A DNA stretch of 64,000 nucleotides from an uncultured Alsobacter sp. GTDB lineage: Bacteria > Pseudomonadota > Alphaproteobacteria > Rhizobiales > Beijerinckiaceae. Below the pieces are notes generated by a model. It was not told the origin of the DNA. It made no database searches and saw nothing but the letters and a program-made list of their open reading frames with translations. Positions 48,255 to 56,941 of the stretch are shown in pieces. The stretch is taken from the NCBI RefSeq assembly GCF_945952055.1, contig NZ_CAMFHB010000022.1, positions 36,317 to 100,316 on the forward strand, written 5' to 3'. How positions within the stretch are numbered: position 1 is the first letter of the stretch; each line of letters starts with the position of its first letter. Made by a program: the position numbers and the translations under genes.

Positions 48255-49631
48255 ATGACCGCATTGCCAGCGAACAACTTCGTCAACGATGGCGGCCGCA
48301 CGTCCGGCGAGATGAAGACGGCGCTGAACGACATCGTCAAGTTCCTCCGCGAGCGCGGCGGCGCCGGCGCCGGCTGGGTTGGCCTGGCCGGCGGCGGGAC
48401 GGTGGATCTCGGCGCGCAGACCGGGCGCATGTACAGCCTGACGGGCGGCCCGTCCGTGACGTCGCTCGGAACGACCGCGCCGGGCGACAGCTTCCCGTTC
48501 CTGATCAAGGTTGCCGCGCGCACCACGTTCACCCGCGGGGCGAACCTGCAGATCCAGGGCCTGGCCAACAACGGCGATGTTCTCGTCCTCGAGATCGACG
48601 ACATCATCGGGGCGGTCTGGGAAGGCTCGAACGTCTGGCGCGTCTATGTCGTGTCCAGGGCTTCAGGCCAGGGGGCGACCAGCCCGTCCGGGTTGCGGAA
48701 CAGGGTCATCAACGGCGATTTCCGGATCGACCAGCGCAATGCCGGCGCCAGCATCACGATCACCGCCGGCGCGGCGCTCCTCTACGGCCTCGATCGCTGG
48801 TATCTGGCCTGCACCGGAGCCAACGCGACGGCCCAGCAGGCCATATCTGGCGGGAAGGCGAGGCTCCTGATCAGCGGCGCGTCCGGCGTCACCGGGGCGA
48901 CTGTCGGCCAGCGCATCGAGCGACAGAACAGCGACGACTTGGCCAACGGCCGCGCCTCGCTCTCGGTCGATATTCAGGCGGTCGGATCGCTGACGACGGT
49001 CAACTATGCGGTCTACCACGCCAACACGAATGACGCGTTCGGAACGATCGCCAGCCCCACGCGGACGCTCATCGCGTCGGGGCCGTTCACCGTCAGCACG
49101 ACCGAAGCGCGCTACACGGTGCCGAACATCTCCATCCCCTCGGGGGCGACGACCGGCATCGAGATCGTCTTCAGCACTGGCGCGCTTGGGTCGGGGAACG
49201 GGTTCTATCTGGGCAACGTGCAACTCGAGGCCGGCTCGTTCTGCACGCCTTTCGATCGTCGCCCCCACGGCGCCGAACTGGCCCTGTGCCAGCGCTACTA
49301 CGAGAAATCGTTCGACCAGAACGTGAAGCCAGCGCAGGCGACCGGCATCTATTCTGGAGCGATTACGACCCTTGTGGCCGGCTCGGCGTTCGTTGGGAAC
49401 GCCCTGCTGACCAATCGTTTCAAGGTTGAAAAGCGCGCTACGCCTACGATCACTGCGTTTAATCCGCGCTCTGGCGGGACGTCGAACTGCATGACTGACA
49501 GCGCTGGGACCGACACAGGCGCTACGCTCAACGTCGCTGGCACATCTGGATTTATGTTCTACAACTCAGGTGGCGCGCTGAACGCGAATGCTTACGCGTA
49601 CGTGCACTTCACCGCCGACGCGGAGCTCTGA
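48255..49631 (+). CDS. Tail fibre with carbohydrate-binding-like module
   Basis: A 458-residue protein. The N-terminus (LPANNFVNDGGRTSGEMKTA) is an attachment part. From residue 145 NRVINGDFRIDQRNAG and YGLDRWY begin a lectin-like module common in phage fibres. AELALCQRYYEKS marks the distal domain. Codon use at the very end is less GC-rich than the rest, which suggests exchange of the tip. Likely receptor binding. Confidence 0.8.
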   Translation: MTALPANNFVNDGGRTSGEMKTALNDIVKFLRERGGAGAGWVGLAGGGTVDLGAQTGRMYSLTGGPSVTSLGTTAPGDSFPFLIKVAARTTFTRGANLQIQGLANNGDVLVLEIDDIIGAVWEGSNVWRVYVVSRASGQGATSPSGLRNRVINGDFRIDQRNAGASITITAGAALLYGLDRWYLACTGANATAQQAISGGKARLLISGASGVTGATVGQRIERQNSDDLANGRASLSVDIQAVGSLTTVNYAVYHANTNDAFGTIASPTRTLIASGPFTVSTTEARYTVPNISIPSGATTGIEIVFSTGALGSGNGFYLGNVQLEAGSFCTPFDRRPHGAELALCQRYYEKSFDQNVKPAQATGIYSGAITTLVAGSAFVGNALLTNRFKVEKRATPTITAFNPRSGGTSNCMTDSAGTDTGATLNVAGTSGFMFYNSGGALNANAYAYVHFTADAEL

Positions 49632-49634
49632 CCC

Positions 49635-49985
49635 ATGCCCGCGCGCTCTGACCTGGACGTGTGGAAGGGCAACACCTTCGCGCGGACCTTCCGGCTGACG
49701 ACCGATGACACGACGCCCCTGGATCTCACCGGGAGCGTCTTCGTGTTCCGGGTCGTCGACAGCGGCGCGGAGATCATCCGCTATGAGTCCGGGACCGACG
49801 ACGAGCTCGCCGTCCCCACGCCGGCGAACGGCGAGGTGAACCTGCTGATGCCGGTGGCGGGAACACGCACCCTGCCGGAGGGCTCCGTGGCGCGCTACGA
49901 GCTCGAGCGCCGGATCGGACTCGAGCAGACGACGCTCCTCTATGGGCTGCTCGTCGTCACCGGCTGGGCGAACGACGATGCCTGA
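49635..49985 (+). CDS. Small tail-associated protein
   Basis: A 116-residue beta protein (DVWKGNTFARTFRLTTDDTT, SVFVFRVVDSGAEIIRYES) of the kind found with tail fibre genes in alphaproteobacterial phages; probably a fibre-linking or baseplate-type piece. Confidence 0.65.
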   Translation: MPARSDLDVWKGNTFARTFRLTTDDTTPLDLTGSVFVFRVVDSGAEIIRYESGTDDELAVPTPANGEVNLLMPVAGTRTLPEGSVARYELERRIGLEQTTLLYGLLVVTGWANDDA

Positions 49986-50295
49986 CGTCGTCCAGATCCT
50001 GGTGCCGGCGCCGCCCGCCGTCGTCCAGGTCACCGTCCCGGGACAGGTCACCGCCGTCCAGGTGGTCGAGCGCGGGCCGCAGGGCCCGGCCGGCGACGCC
50101 ATGGCGGCCTATGACCACGTGCAGGCCAGCCCTGCCAGCACCTGGACCGTGAACCACAACCTGGGGCGGATCCCGATCGTCGGGGTCCGGTCCGTCGGTG
50201 GCATCGAGATCGAGGGGGACGTGATCCACACCTCGGTCAACCAGACGCAGATCTCCTTCAACGTCCCAACGGCCGGCACCGCCCGCTTCCTCTAG
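49978..50295 (+). CDS. Small fibre protein with collagen-like segment
   Basis: A 105-residue protein. VVERGPQGPAGD is a short collagen-like segment and TWTVNHNLGRIPIVGVRSVG a common fibre-tip domain. It starts 8 nt inside the previous gene and ends in TAG. Confidence 0.7.
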   Translation: MPDVVQILVPAPPAVVQVTVPGQVTAVQVVERGPQGPAGDAMAAYDHVQASPASTWTVNHNLGRIPIVGVRSVGGIEIEGDVIHTSVNQTQISFNVPTAGTARFL

Positions 50296-50308
50296 GAGCA
50301 CACGACCC

Positions 50309-51100
50309 ATGTCCAAGCAGATGCTCACGAACCTCGACTTCAATGGGGTCGCGAAGCCGGTCAACCTCCTGGACCCGACAGCGGCCCAGGACGCCGCCAC
50401 GAAGGCCTATGTCGACAGCCTCGTCGAGGGCCTCGCGTGGAAGGACTCCTGCCGCGTCGCCACGCAGGCGAACCTGTCGCTCGCGTCCCCGGGCTCGACG
50501 ATCGACGGCGTAACGATGGCGACGAACGATCGCGTCCTGGTGCGGTCGCAGTCCACGGCGTCGGAGAACGGCATCTACATCTGGAACGGCGCCGCGGTGG
50601 CGATGACGCGGTCCCTTGACTGCAGCACCGCCGCGGAGCTCGAGCAGGCCATCTCCACGGTGGAGGAGGGCACCTCGGCCGGGGCCACCTACCGCCAGAC
50701 CACGGTCAACTTCACCCTGGGCTCCGGCTCGGTGACCTGGGCGGCCTTCGGCACCGCCGCCGGCGCGGCATCGGAGTCGACCGCCGGCATCGCCGAGATC
50801 GCGACCCAGGCCGAGACAGACACCGGCACCGACGACGCGCGCTTCCTCACGCCCCTGAAGGCGAAGAGCGCATCGTGGATGCTGCGGAAGTTCTCGTCGA
50901 CCTTCGGCGACGGCTCGGCCACGCAGTTCACGATCACCCACAACTTCGGGACGGATGACGTCCAGGTGGAGGTCTACCGGGCATCGGGCGCCAAGGACTC
51001 GATCCTGTGCGACGTCGACCGGCCGAGCACGAACGCCGTGCGGCTGACCTTCGCCGCGGCGCCGGCATCCAACGCCTTCCGCTGCGTGGTGATCGGGTAA
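50309..51100 (+). CDS. Tail fibre protein
   Basis: A 263-residue protein. ATKAYVDSLVEGLAWKDSCR is the fibre repeat typical of phage and T4-like fibres. ENGIYIWNGAAVAMTRSLDC and FTITHNFGTDDVQVEVYR form the distal part. Likely adhesin. Confidence 0.8.
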   Translation: MSKQMLTNLDFNGVAKPVNLLDPTAAQDAATKAYVDSLVEGLAWKDSCRVATQANLSLASPGSTIDGVTMATNDRVLVRSQSTASENGIYIWNGAAVAMTRSLDCSTAAELEQAISTVEEGTSAGATYRQTTVNFTLGSGSVTWAAFGTAAGAASESTAGIAEIATQAETDTGTDDARFLTPLKAKSASWMLRKFSSTFGDGSATQFTITHNFGTDDVQVEVYRASGAKDSILCDVDRPSTNAVRLTFAAAPASNAFRCVVIG

Positions 51101-51107
51101 CCGCCCG

Positions 51108-51521
51108 ATGAAGGCCCTCTCGAACATCGTCGCGGAAGGCCACAACGGGAACGTTGGTGCCTTCACCACCGGCGGGGGTGGCGCCGGCGCGACGCCCGTC
51201 GAGGTCACTGTCGACTTCGGCACGGTTCCCGTCTGGTCGAAGGGGTTCACCATCCTGCTCGCCGGCGCGCTCCTCAAGGAAGATGGCGGGGAGCTCCTGG
51301 CGGAAGACGGCGGCCAGATCCTCATCGACACCGATACCGCGGTGACCGTCGGCATGAAGGTCGTGATGACGGCCTCGGCCGAGACGGACGGGGACGAGCT
51401 CGAGATGGACGGCTTCATGGCGGCCGCTCGCGTCACCGCGACCGACACGGTCGAAGCCTTCATCCAGGCATTCCCTGGCCCCGTGACGGGCCAGCGCCGG
51501 TTCAACCTCCTGATCGGATAA
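51108..51521 (+). CDS. Tail-associated protein with LLKEDGG-LLAEDGG motif
   Basis: A 137-residue protein. Near residue 55 it contains ALLKEDGGELLAEDGGQILI, one copy of a 20-residue unit that occurs three times in the gene at 55221. The rest is beta-rich. Probably a surface-exposed fibre accessory. Confidence 0.65.
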   Translation: MKALSNIVAEGHNGNVGAFTTGGGGAGATPVEVTVDFGTVPVWSKGFTILLAGALLKEDGGELLAEDGGQILIDTDTAVTVGMKVVMTASAETDGDELEMDGFMAAARVTATDTVEAFIQAFPGPVTGQRRFNLLIG

Positions 51522-51528
51522 CCGACCC

Positions 51529-52959
51529 ATGGCACAGATCCAGTCCGGCGATTCTTCCGCCCTGCTCTCCATCCACCCGACGGCCAAGGCGGCGCGCGGC
51601 CTGCTCTATGGGCCGGATGGATCGCTGATCACGCGCCAGCGCGGCGAGGCCGGGGGCCTCTCCGACTATGGCCTCGCGATCATGGGCATGAACGACGACA
51701 ACTACCGCATGCAGCGGATGGACCGGACGGGTGGCGCGGCGGTCTCGCTGAACAACGTCCTGTTCTCGGAGCCGTTCGAAGGCGCCACCATCTCCGTGCC
51801 AAACCGGCTGACCTCGGCCGCTACGACGTTCACGGTGGCGCAGTCGGCGTCCCTCGGCCTGAACTTCAACAGCACGGCGATCACCACAAGCACATCGGCG
51901 GCTCTGGTCACCACCAACCGCCGGTTCATGAGGCTCCAGCGGGCGCCGCTGCATCTGCGGGCGCGCGCGCGCTTCGGCCATGTCGCGAACACCCTGATCG
52001 AGATCGGGTTCGGGGCCCCGGCCAACCAGATCTCGTCGCCGACCGTCGGGGCCTATTTCCAGTGCACCGCGGCCGGCGTCGTGCATGGCGTCTGGAGCTT
52101 CAACGGCGTCGACACGACCACGACCCCGTTCTCGATGCCGAGCGGCTGGCAGAGCAACTTCTATGTCTTCGACGTGATCCTGGACGACGACGACATCCTC
52201 TTCATGATCCAGGACACGACGACCGGGCTCATCGTCGGCGAGCGCCGGATCCAGCTGCCGTCGACCGGCGTCAGGATGTGGGACGCCACGCGCCTCCCGG
52301 CCTTCGGCCGCCTGTACTACCCCGCGGCGCCGGCGACGCCTGGAACGCTCATCCTGTCGGCGCTGGACGTCGTCCTGCTCGACGCCTTCATGAACAAGCC
52401 GTGGGCGCATACCTCGGCGCACATGGGCCTCGGCGGCGAGGTGCTTCCGACGACGTTCGCCCAGGCCGCGCAGTGGGCCAACTCGGCGGCGCCGTCCAGC
52501 GCTGCGCTGTCGAACACCACCCCGGGCTACACCACGCTCGGCGGCCTCTGGCAGTTCGCGGCCGTGGCCGGCGCCGCGACCGACTACATCCTGTTCGGCT
52601 TCACGGTGCCATCGCCCTACAGCTTCGTGTGCACCGGCGTGACCATCGACGCCTACAACACGGGCGCCGCGGTTGCGACGACGCCCTCGCTGCTGGCCTG
52701 GGCGGTCTCCCCCGACCAGACGGCGGCGTCCCTGGCGACGGCCAACAACCGGCGCGTGCCGCTGGGCGCGCAGTCGTTCGCAGTGGGTGCGGCCATCGGC
52801 GCCCGCGCCGACCGCGTCATCTCCGAGGACTTCTCGAACAGCCCGCTGGTGACCAACCCGGGCCGCATCCTCGGCCTCATCCTCCGCATGCCGATCGGCA
52901 CGGCGACCGCGTCCCAGGTCATCGCCGGCACGGCGCTCTTCAAGGGGTACTTCGAATGA
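51529..52959 (+). CDS. Large fibre/adhesin-like structural protein
   Basis: A 476-residue protein with N-terminal linker (GDSSALLSIHPTAKAARGLL) and a long beta-rich part (LIEIGFGAPANQISSPTVGA, GVWSFNGVDTTTTPFSMPSG). The domain types are not recognised. Its context and Thr/Ala-rich nature indicate a virion adhesin. Confidence 0.7.
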   Translation: MAQIQSGDSSALLSIHPTAKAARGLLYGPDGSLITRQRGEAGGLSDYGLAIMGMNDDNYRMQRMDRTGGAAVSLNNVLFSEPFEGATISVPNRLTSAATTFTVAQSASLGLNFNSTAITTSTSAALVTTNRRFMRLQRAPLHLRARARFGHVANTLIEIGFGAPANQISSPTVGAYFQCTAAGVVHGVWSFNGVDTTTTPFSMPSGWQSNFYVFDVILDDDDILFMIQDTTTGLIVGERRIQLPSTGVRMWDATRLPAFGRLYYPAAPATPGTLILSALDVVLLDAFMNKPWAHTSAHMGLGGEVLPTTFAQAAQWANSAAPSSAALSNTTPGYTTLGGLWQFAAVAGAATDYILFGFTVPSPYSFVCTGVTIDAYNTGAAVATTPSLLAWAVSPDQTAASLATANNRRVPLGAQSFAVGAAIGARADRVISEDFSNSPLVTNPGRILGLILRMPIGTATASQVIAGTALFKGYFE

Positions 52960-53105
52960 TCGACCAGGTGACACTCAGCGGCGGCGATCTCGGCGGCGAG
53001 GTCGTGGAAGGGGAAGGCTGGGCCGAAGGGGAGCGCCGCGACTTCAACGGCTTCCTCTACGAGCGCCGCGGCGACCAGGCCGTGTTCGTGGGCATGGCGC
53101 CCTGA
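52956..53105 (+). CDS. Very small protein after the adhesin gene
   Basis: A 49-residue acidic protein (MIDQVTLSGGDLGGEVVEGE, DFNGFLYERRGDQAVFVG). The ATG overlaps the stop of the adhesin gene (ATGA). Possibly a fibre chaperone or linker; not recognised. Confidence 0.55.
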   Translation: MIDQVTLSGGDLGGEVVEGEGWAEGERRDFNGFLYERRGDQAVFVGMAP

Positions 53106-53132
53106 AGCCGACCCTCATCAGCATCCTCCAGG

Positions 53133-53148
53133 GCCGCCTCCGGGCGGC
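53133..53148 (+). terminator. Possible weak terminator before the lysis genes
   Basis: GCCGCC-TCCG-GGCGGC followed by TCTCTCATTTCT. The tetraloop stem is strong but the T-tract is poor, so partial termination only. Confidence 0.4.
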
Positions 53149-53170
53149 TCTCTCATTTCTGGAGACCGCA

Positions 53171-53683
53171 ATGCCCCAACGCGAACCGCGCTGGCTCGAG
53201 CTCGCGCGCGCCGACCTCGGCGTGAAGGAGATCCCGGGCCCGCTCCACGCGGAGAAGGTGCTCGAGTACTTCCGAGAGGTCGGGCGCCCGGACATCACCA
53301 ACGACGAGACCGCCTGGTGCGGTGCGTCCATCGGCGCCTGGCTGAAGCGCGCCGGCGAGGTGATCCTCCCGCCGGACAAGGTGCTCGGCTCCCGGAATTG
53401 GGAGCGCTGGGGCGTCCCGCTCACCGGCCCGCGCTTCGGCGCGATCGGCGTGAAGTACCGCGCCGGCGGGAGCCCGAAGGACTGGACCGGGCACGTCGGC
53501 ATCATCGTCGCGGCCAACGCCACCACGATCTGGATGATCTCCGGCAACTCCGGCAACCGCGTGAGCATCGCCGCCTACAAGCGCGCGGAGTTCACGGCTT
53601 ACCGGTGGTCCAAGGACACGCCGATCACGGCCCTGCCGCTGCCCACGTCCCTGGCGGCCGCCGGCGGGGTGACCGAGGCGTGA
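53171..53683 (+). CDS. Endolysin, CHAP/NlpC-like (TIGR02594-type)
   Basis: A 170-residue peptidoglycan hydrolase. WLELARADLGVKEIPGP, then the catalytic Cys in DETAWCGASIGAWL and His in WTGHVGIIVAAN follow the TIGR02594 layout. No signal peptide, so it needs a holin. First gene of the lysis group. Confidence 0.82.
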   Translation: MPQREPRWLELARADLGVKEIPGPLHAEKVLEYFREVGRPDITNDETAWCGASIGAWLKRAGEVILPPDKVLGSRNWERWGVPLTGPRFGAIGVKYRAGGSPKDWTGHVGIIVAANATTIWMISGNSGNRVSIAAYKRAEFTAYRWSKDTPITALPLPTSLAAAGGVTEA

Positions 53684-53814
53684 AGCCCCTGGTCCTCGCC
53701 TTCCTGCTCATCCTGGCCGGCTGCGCCGCTGTCCAGAAGATCCAGCGGCCTCCGGATCCGGAGCCTGGCCGCAACGTGTGGCGCGAATGGCTGAACGAAG
53801 GAGAGAAGCGATGA
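53680..53814 (+). CDS. Small lipoprotein, possible o-spanin
   Basis: A 44-residue lipoprotein: signal VKPLVLAFLLILAGC with the lipobox cysteine at residue 15, then a short charged tail. The GTG overlaps the endolysin stop. Size and place fit an Rz1-like outer-membrane spanin, but a matching inner-membrane spanin is not evident. Confidence 0.6.
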   Translation: MKPLVLAFLLILAGCAAVQKIQRPPDPEPGRNVWREWLNEGEKR

Positions 53815-54512
53815 GGTTCCTCGATAGGAAGATCTGGTCTGGAGGTCTCGCGAGCGTCGCGGCCTACGCCATCGTGTGGTTCCTGAAGAGCCGTTACGGC
53901 ATCGTCCTGTCCGAGGAAATGGTGACGGCCTTCATCATCACCACCTTCACATCGGTGGCCTGGGCCGTCCCGCCGTCTGTCCAGGACATCGTCAAGAGGG
54001 TCAACGGCACGATCATCGATGTGATCGCCAACAGCCCGAACATCCCGCTCGAGAAGACCGGCGATCCGCCGCCGCGGCCGGTGGCGAAGACGACCGTGTT
54101 GACGCCGCCAAACGAGGGCTCATCGGGCCGACGCACGCCATACAGCATCTTTCTGGCGCTCCTCCTGATCCTGCCGATGCTCGGCGCCTGCGGGTCGACC
54201 AAGGTCATTGAGAGCGCGGCGCCGGCCGTGACGACGGCGCCAATCACCAAGGCGGTGCAGACCGTCAGGGACATGCCCGATGAGGAAAAGTGGCGGCTGG
54301 CCTGCATTGGCGCCGACGGCATCTATGTCGGCTACGTCACGATGGTCGCGCCGAAGGTGTCCGACGCCTGGAACGTCAAGGTCCAGGGCGGCTACGAAGT
54401 GGTGAAGGTCATCTGCGCCAACCGACCGACGAACTACGCCGAGGGTCTCGTCACGCTCATGAAGGCGATCGCCGCCTTCAACGCCTCCATCCCGGCAAAG
54501 GCGGGTGCGTGA
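53811..54512 (+). CDS. Membrane protein with internal lipobox-like segment
   Basis: A 233-residue protein. N-terminal hydrophobic spans (residues 8-26 and 35-53) resemble a holin. After a Pro-rich linker, residues about 108-124 are FLALLLILPMLGACGS, a perfect lipoprotein signal inside the protein. The second half is a soluble domain with two cysteines. It may be a fusion of a holin-like and a lipoprotein gene, or the second part may have its own GTG/TTG start near 54098. Confidence 0.65.
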   Translation: MRFLDRKIWSGGLASVAAYAIVWFLKSRYGIVLSEEMVTAFIITTFTSVAWAVPPSVQDIVKRVNGTIIDVIANSPNIPLEKTGDPPPRPVAKTTVLTPPNEGSSGRRTPYSIFLALLLILPMLGACGSTKVIESAAPAVTTAPITKAVQTVRDMPDEEKWRLACIGADGIYVGYVTMVAPKVSDAWNVKVQGGYEVVKVICANRPTNYAEGLVTLMKAIAAFNASIPAKAGA

Positions 54513-54865
54513 TGTCGGATGCCTGGCAGGGGTCGGTGCTCGGCGTGAAGGCATCGGCAATCATATGGGGCGCGCTTGGCGGCGCCACGGCGGCCGCGCT
54601 CGGCCCGGGCACGTGGAAGCACCGCTTCGTCACGACGACCGTGGGCGGGGCGTTCGCCGTCGCCCTCGGCCCGCCGCTGGCGAGGATCGCCGACGCGATC
54701 GAGGCGGACCGCTGGGGTCTGTCCCAGGCGGAGATCGAGCCCGGGGTCATCTACATGGCCGGCGTGCTCGGGATGATGGTCTGTGCGTCCGTCATCGAGG
54801 CCGCTCGCCGCGTGCACGACAAGACCCCCAGCCTCGTCGATCACGTCCTTCCGAAAGACGACTGA
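54512..54865 (+). CDS. Holin-like membrane protein
   Basis: A 117-residue protein with two or three hydrophobic segments (ASAIIWGALGGATAAALGPG, VTTTVGGAFAVALGPPLA, VIYMAGVLGMMVCASVI). The charged tail and place after the endolysin are those of a holin. Confidence 0.7.
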   Translation: MSDAWQGSVLGVKASAIIWGALGGATAAALGPGTWKHRFVTTTVGGAFAVALGPPLARIADAIEADRWGLSQAEIEPGVIYMAGVLGMMVCASVIEAARRVHDKTPSLVDHVLPKDD

Positions 54866-54874
54866 GAGGGTCCG

Positions 54875-55219
54875 ATGCCTGTGTTTCGCCCGTTCATCGA
54901 GAACTTCCCGTGGGGATCCAATCGCGGGTCGATCACCCCGCAGCCGCCGGGCTACGTCGACCACATCCGCCTGTCGGCCAACACGCCCAAGCGGTACGAG
55001 ATTCCGGCGGGGGCGAAGAGCATCTCGTTCTCGGCGGATGGCGACTTCTACGCCCTCTACGGCGGGAGCTCGGTCGTGACGAGCATCCCATCGGACGATG
55101 TCACCGACGGCTCCGCTGCCGAGCTCAACCCGATGGCACGGCGCCTGCCGGACGGCATCACGCACATCTCGCTGGTCGCCCCGGCCGCCACCCGGGTCAC
55201 CATCTCGGCCTGGTCCTGA
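54875..55219 (+). CDS. Hypothetical virion-associated protein
   Basis: A 114-residue beta-rich protein (RLSANTPKRYEIPAGAKSIS, ARRLPDGITHISLVAPAATR). This pattern resembles small fibre-associated proteins. No clear family. Confidence 0.55.
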   Translation: MPVFRPFIENFPWGSNRGSITPQPPGYVDHIRLSANTPKRYEIPAGAKSISFSADGDFYALYGGSSVVTSIPSDDVTDGSAAELNPMARRLPDGITHISLVAPAATRVTISAWS

Positions 55220-55220
55220 C

Positions 55221-55613
55221 ATGCACGCGCTCCTGAACGGCCGCGCGCGGGCCCACGGCTACATCAACGGCCGCCTCGGAGGCTTCAGCCTCATCAACGG
55301 ACGGCCGCGGATCCCGATCAGCATGGCGGGCCACTTCCTGCTCAAGGAGGATGGCGGCCTTCTGCTCGCCGAGGACGGTTTGCCGCTCGTCATCGACGAC
55401 CCGTCCGACATCCTGCTGAAGGAGGACGGCTGGGCCCTGCTCGCCGAAGACGGCTCCTACATCCTCTTCGACCGCGGCGGTGCGTACCTCCTCAAGGAGG
55501 ACGGTGGCGCCCTCCTGGCCGAAGACGGCACGCATATCGGCATCGACACCTCGTCGACCTTGGCCGGCCGGCCGGTCGGCATCTTCCCCTACATCCTGAC
55601 GAGGACGCCCTGA
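55221..55613 (+). CDS. Repeat protein with three LLKEDGG-LLAEDG units
   Basis: A 130-residue protein. Residues 1-30 contain LLNGRARAHGYINGRLGG with LINGRPR, itself a small repeat. From residue 38 come three 20-22-residue units of form FLLKEDGGLLLAEDG..I.ID. The same unit occurs once in the gene at 51108. Likely a surface beta-solenoid or fibre piece. Confidence 0.65.
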   Translation: MHALLNGRARAHGYINGRLGGFSLINGRPRIPISMAGHFLLKEDGGLLLAEDGLPLVIDDPSDILLKEDGWALLAEDGSYILFDRGGAYLLKEDGGALLAEDGTHIGIDTSSTLAGRPVGIFPYILTRTP

Positions 55614-55614
55614 G

Positions 55615-56229
55615 ATGGTCGACTATGTCCCGCTGCTCGACGCGGACGGCTCTCCTTTCCAGGCGCCCGTCAACAAGGTCGGGTCGCTCAACTACCCGCT
55701 CGCGCAGCTGACGTTCGGCGGCTCCGGGTCAGCCACCTTCGTCTCACCCGCGAACCCGCTCCCGGTGACGGTCGACAACGTCAACGAGAACGGCCCGGCG
55801 CCGATGGCGAACAGCGTCTCGATCACGTTCGCGACGGACCAGACGGCCGTCCCGTTCTGGCAAGAGTACCGGCCGAACGCGACGAATGGCGCAAGCGTGG
55901 TCTCCGTGCTTTCGCCATCCTCGCCCGCGGCGGCTGCAATCAAGGGCAGTGCCGGCCGCCTACTGGGCTGGCAGCTGGTCAACACGTCAGCTGCGCTCCG
56001 GTCGGTGAAGATCTTCAACACGGTCGCGGGCAGCGTTTCCCTCGGCACCACGACGGCCATCTTCGAGATCGACATCCCTGCCGGCGGCCGGGCCGAGTTC
56101 CGGCTCGAGGGCGGCATCTCGTTCGCGACCGCCATGTCCTACGCCGTGACGAGCGCCAAGGGCCTCACGGACAGCACCAACACCGGGCTCGCGACGAACG
56201 ACGTCAGCGGTGCCTTCTTCTACGCCTGA
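55615..56229 (+). CDS. Predicted virion protein
   Basis: A 204-residue beta-rich protein (VNKVGSLNYPLAQLTFGGSG, VKIFNTVAGSVSLGTTTAIF). Similar in style to decoration or fibre proteins. No family recognised. Confidence 0.6.
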   Translation: MVDYVPLLDADGSPFQAPVNKVGSLNYPLAQLTFGGSGSATFVSPANPLPVTVDNVNENGPAPMANSVSITFATDQTAVPFWQEYRPNATNGASVVSVLSPSSPAAAAIKGSAGRLLGWQLVNTSAALRSVKIFNTVAGSVSLGTTTAIFEIDIPAGGRAEFRLEGGISFATAMSYAVTSAKGLTDSTNTGLATNDVSGAFFYA

Positions 56230-56287
56230 CCGGCCGCTGGCCAGGCTGGCTTCCCATCATCACCCCATCCCATAGCGGAGCATTGAT

Positions 56288-56938
56288 ATGTCCGGCGCAC
56301 CCGAAAAGATCTCAGCACGGCCCGCGGCGACCTCGATCGGCGGCGCCGACGAGGTCGTCCTCAACCAGGGCGGCGTCACCAAGCGTGGAGCGGCGGCCCT
56401 GCTGAAGGCCACCGTCGCCGGGCTCAAGTCATTCTACGTCCCGGTCCGGGCGGCCTATCCCGCGCAGGTTGCCGGGTGCGCCGCGCACGCCGCCGTGGCA
56501 GGGTCCGCCGGCCAGCCGGACGTATGGGTGCTCAGCTTCGACAAGACGACCAAGGAACACGCGCAGTTCGCTGTTCGGATGCCGAAGAATTGGGACCGCG
56601 GCGTCATCAAGGCGGCCTTCACCTGGCGCCACGCCGCCACCACGACGAACTTCGGCGTGCGGTGGGGTCTGGCCGCCGTTGCCGTGAGCGACGACGACAC
56701 CCTCGCTGTCAACTTCGGCACGGCGCAGGAAGTGACGGACACGGGCGGCACGACCAATGACGTTTACGCGACAGGCGCGACGCCCGACATTACGGTTGCC
56801 GGCACGCCGCAGGCCGAGGACACCGTGTTCTTCGACGTCTACCGCGATCCGGCCAACGGCGCCGACAACCTCGACGTCGATGCCGACCTGATCGGCATCA
56901 AGATCTACTACACCACCGACACCACGGATGAGGCCTGA
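56288..56938 (+). CDS. Tail fibre-like protein
   Basis: A 216-residue protein. The N-terminus KISARPAATSIGGADEVVLN with QGGVTKRGAAALLKA is a common attachment segment in phage fibres. The C-terminal part (WDRGVIKAAFTWRHAATTTN) is a jelly-roll-like head domain seen in other phage structural proteins. Confidence 0.7.
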   Translation: MSGAPEKISARPAATSIGGADEVVLNQGGVTKRGAAALLKATVAGLKSFYVPVRAAYPAQVAGCAAHAAVAGSAGQPDVWVLSFDKTTKEHAQFAVRMPKNWDRGVIKAAFTWRHAATTTNFGVRWGLAAVAVSDDDTLAVNFGTAQEVTDTGGTTNDVYATGATPDITVAGTPQAEDTVFFDVYRDPANGADNLDVDADLIGIKIYYTTDTTDEA

Positions 56939-56941
56939 GCA

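Noticed and set aside
48255..49631. Diversity-generating retroelement target in the fibre gene
   Set aside because: No reverse transcriptase or template repeat was found anywhere in the window.
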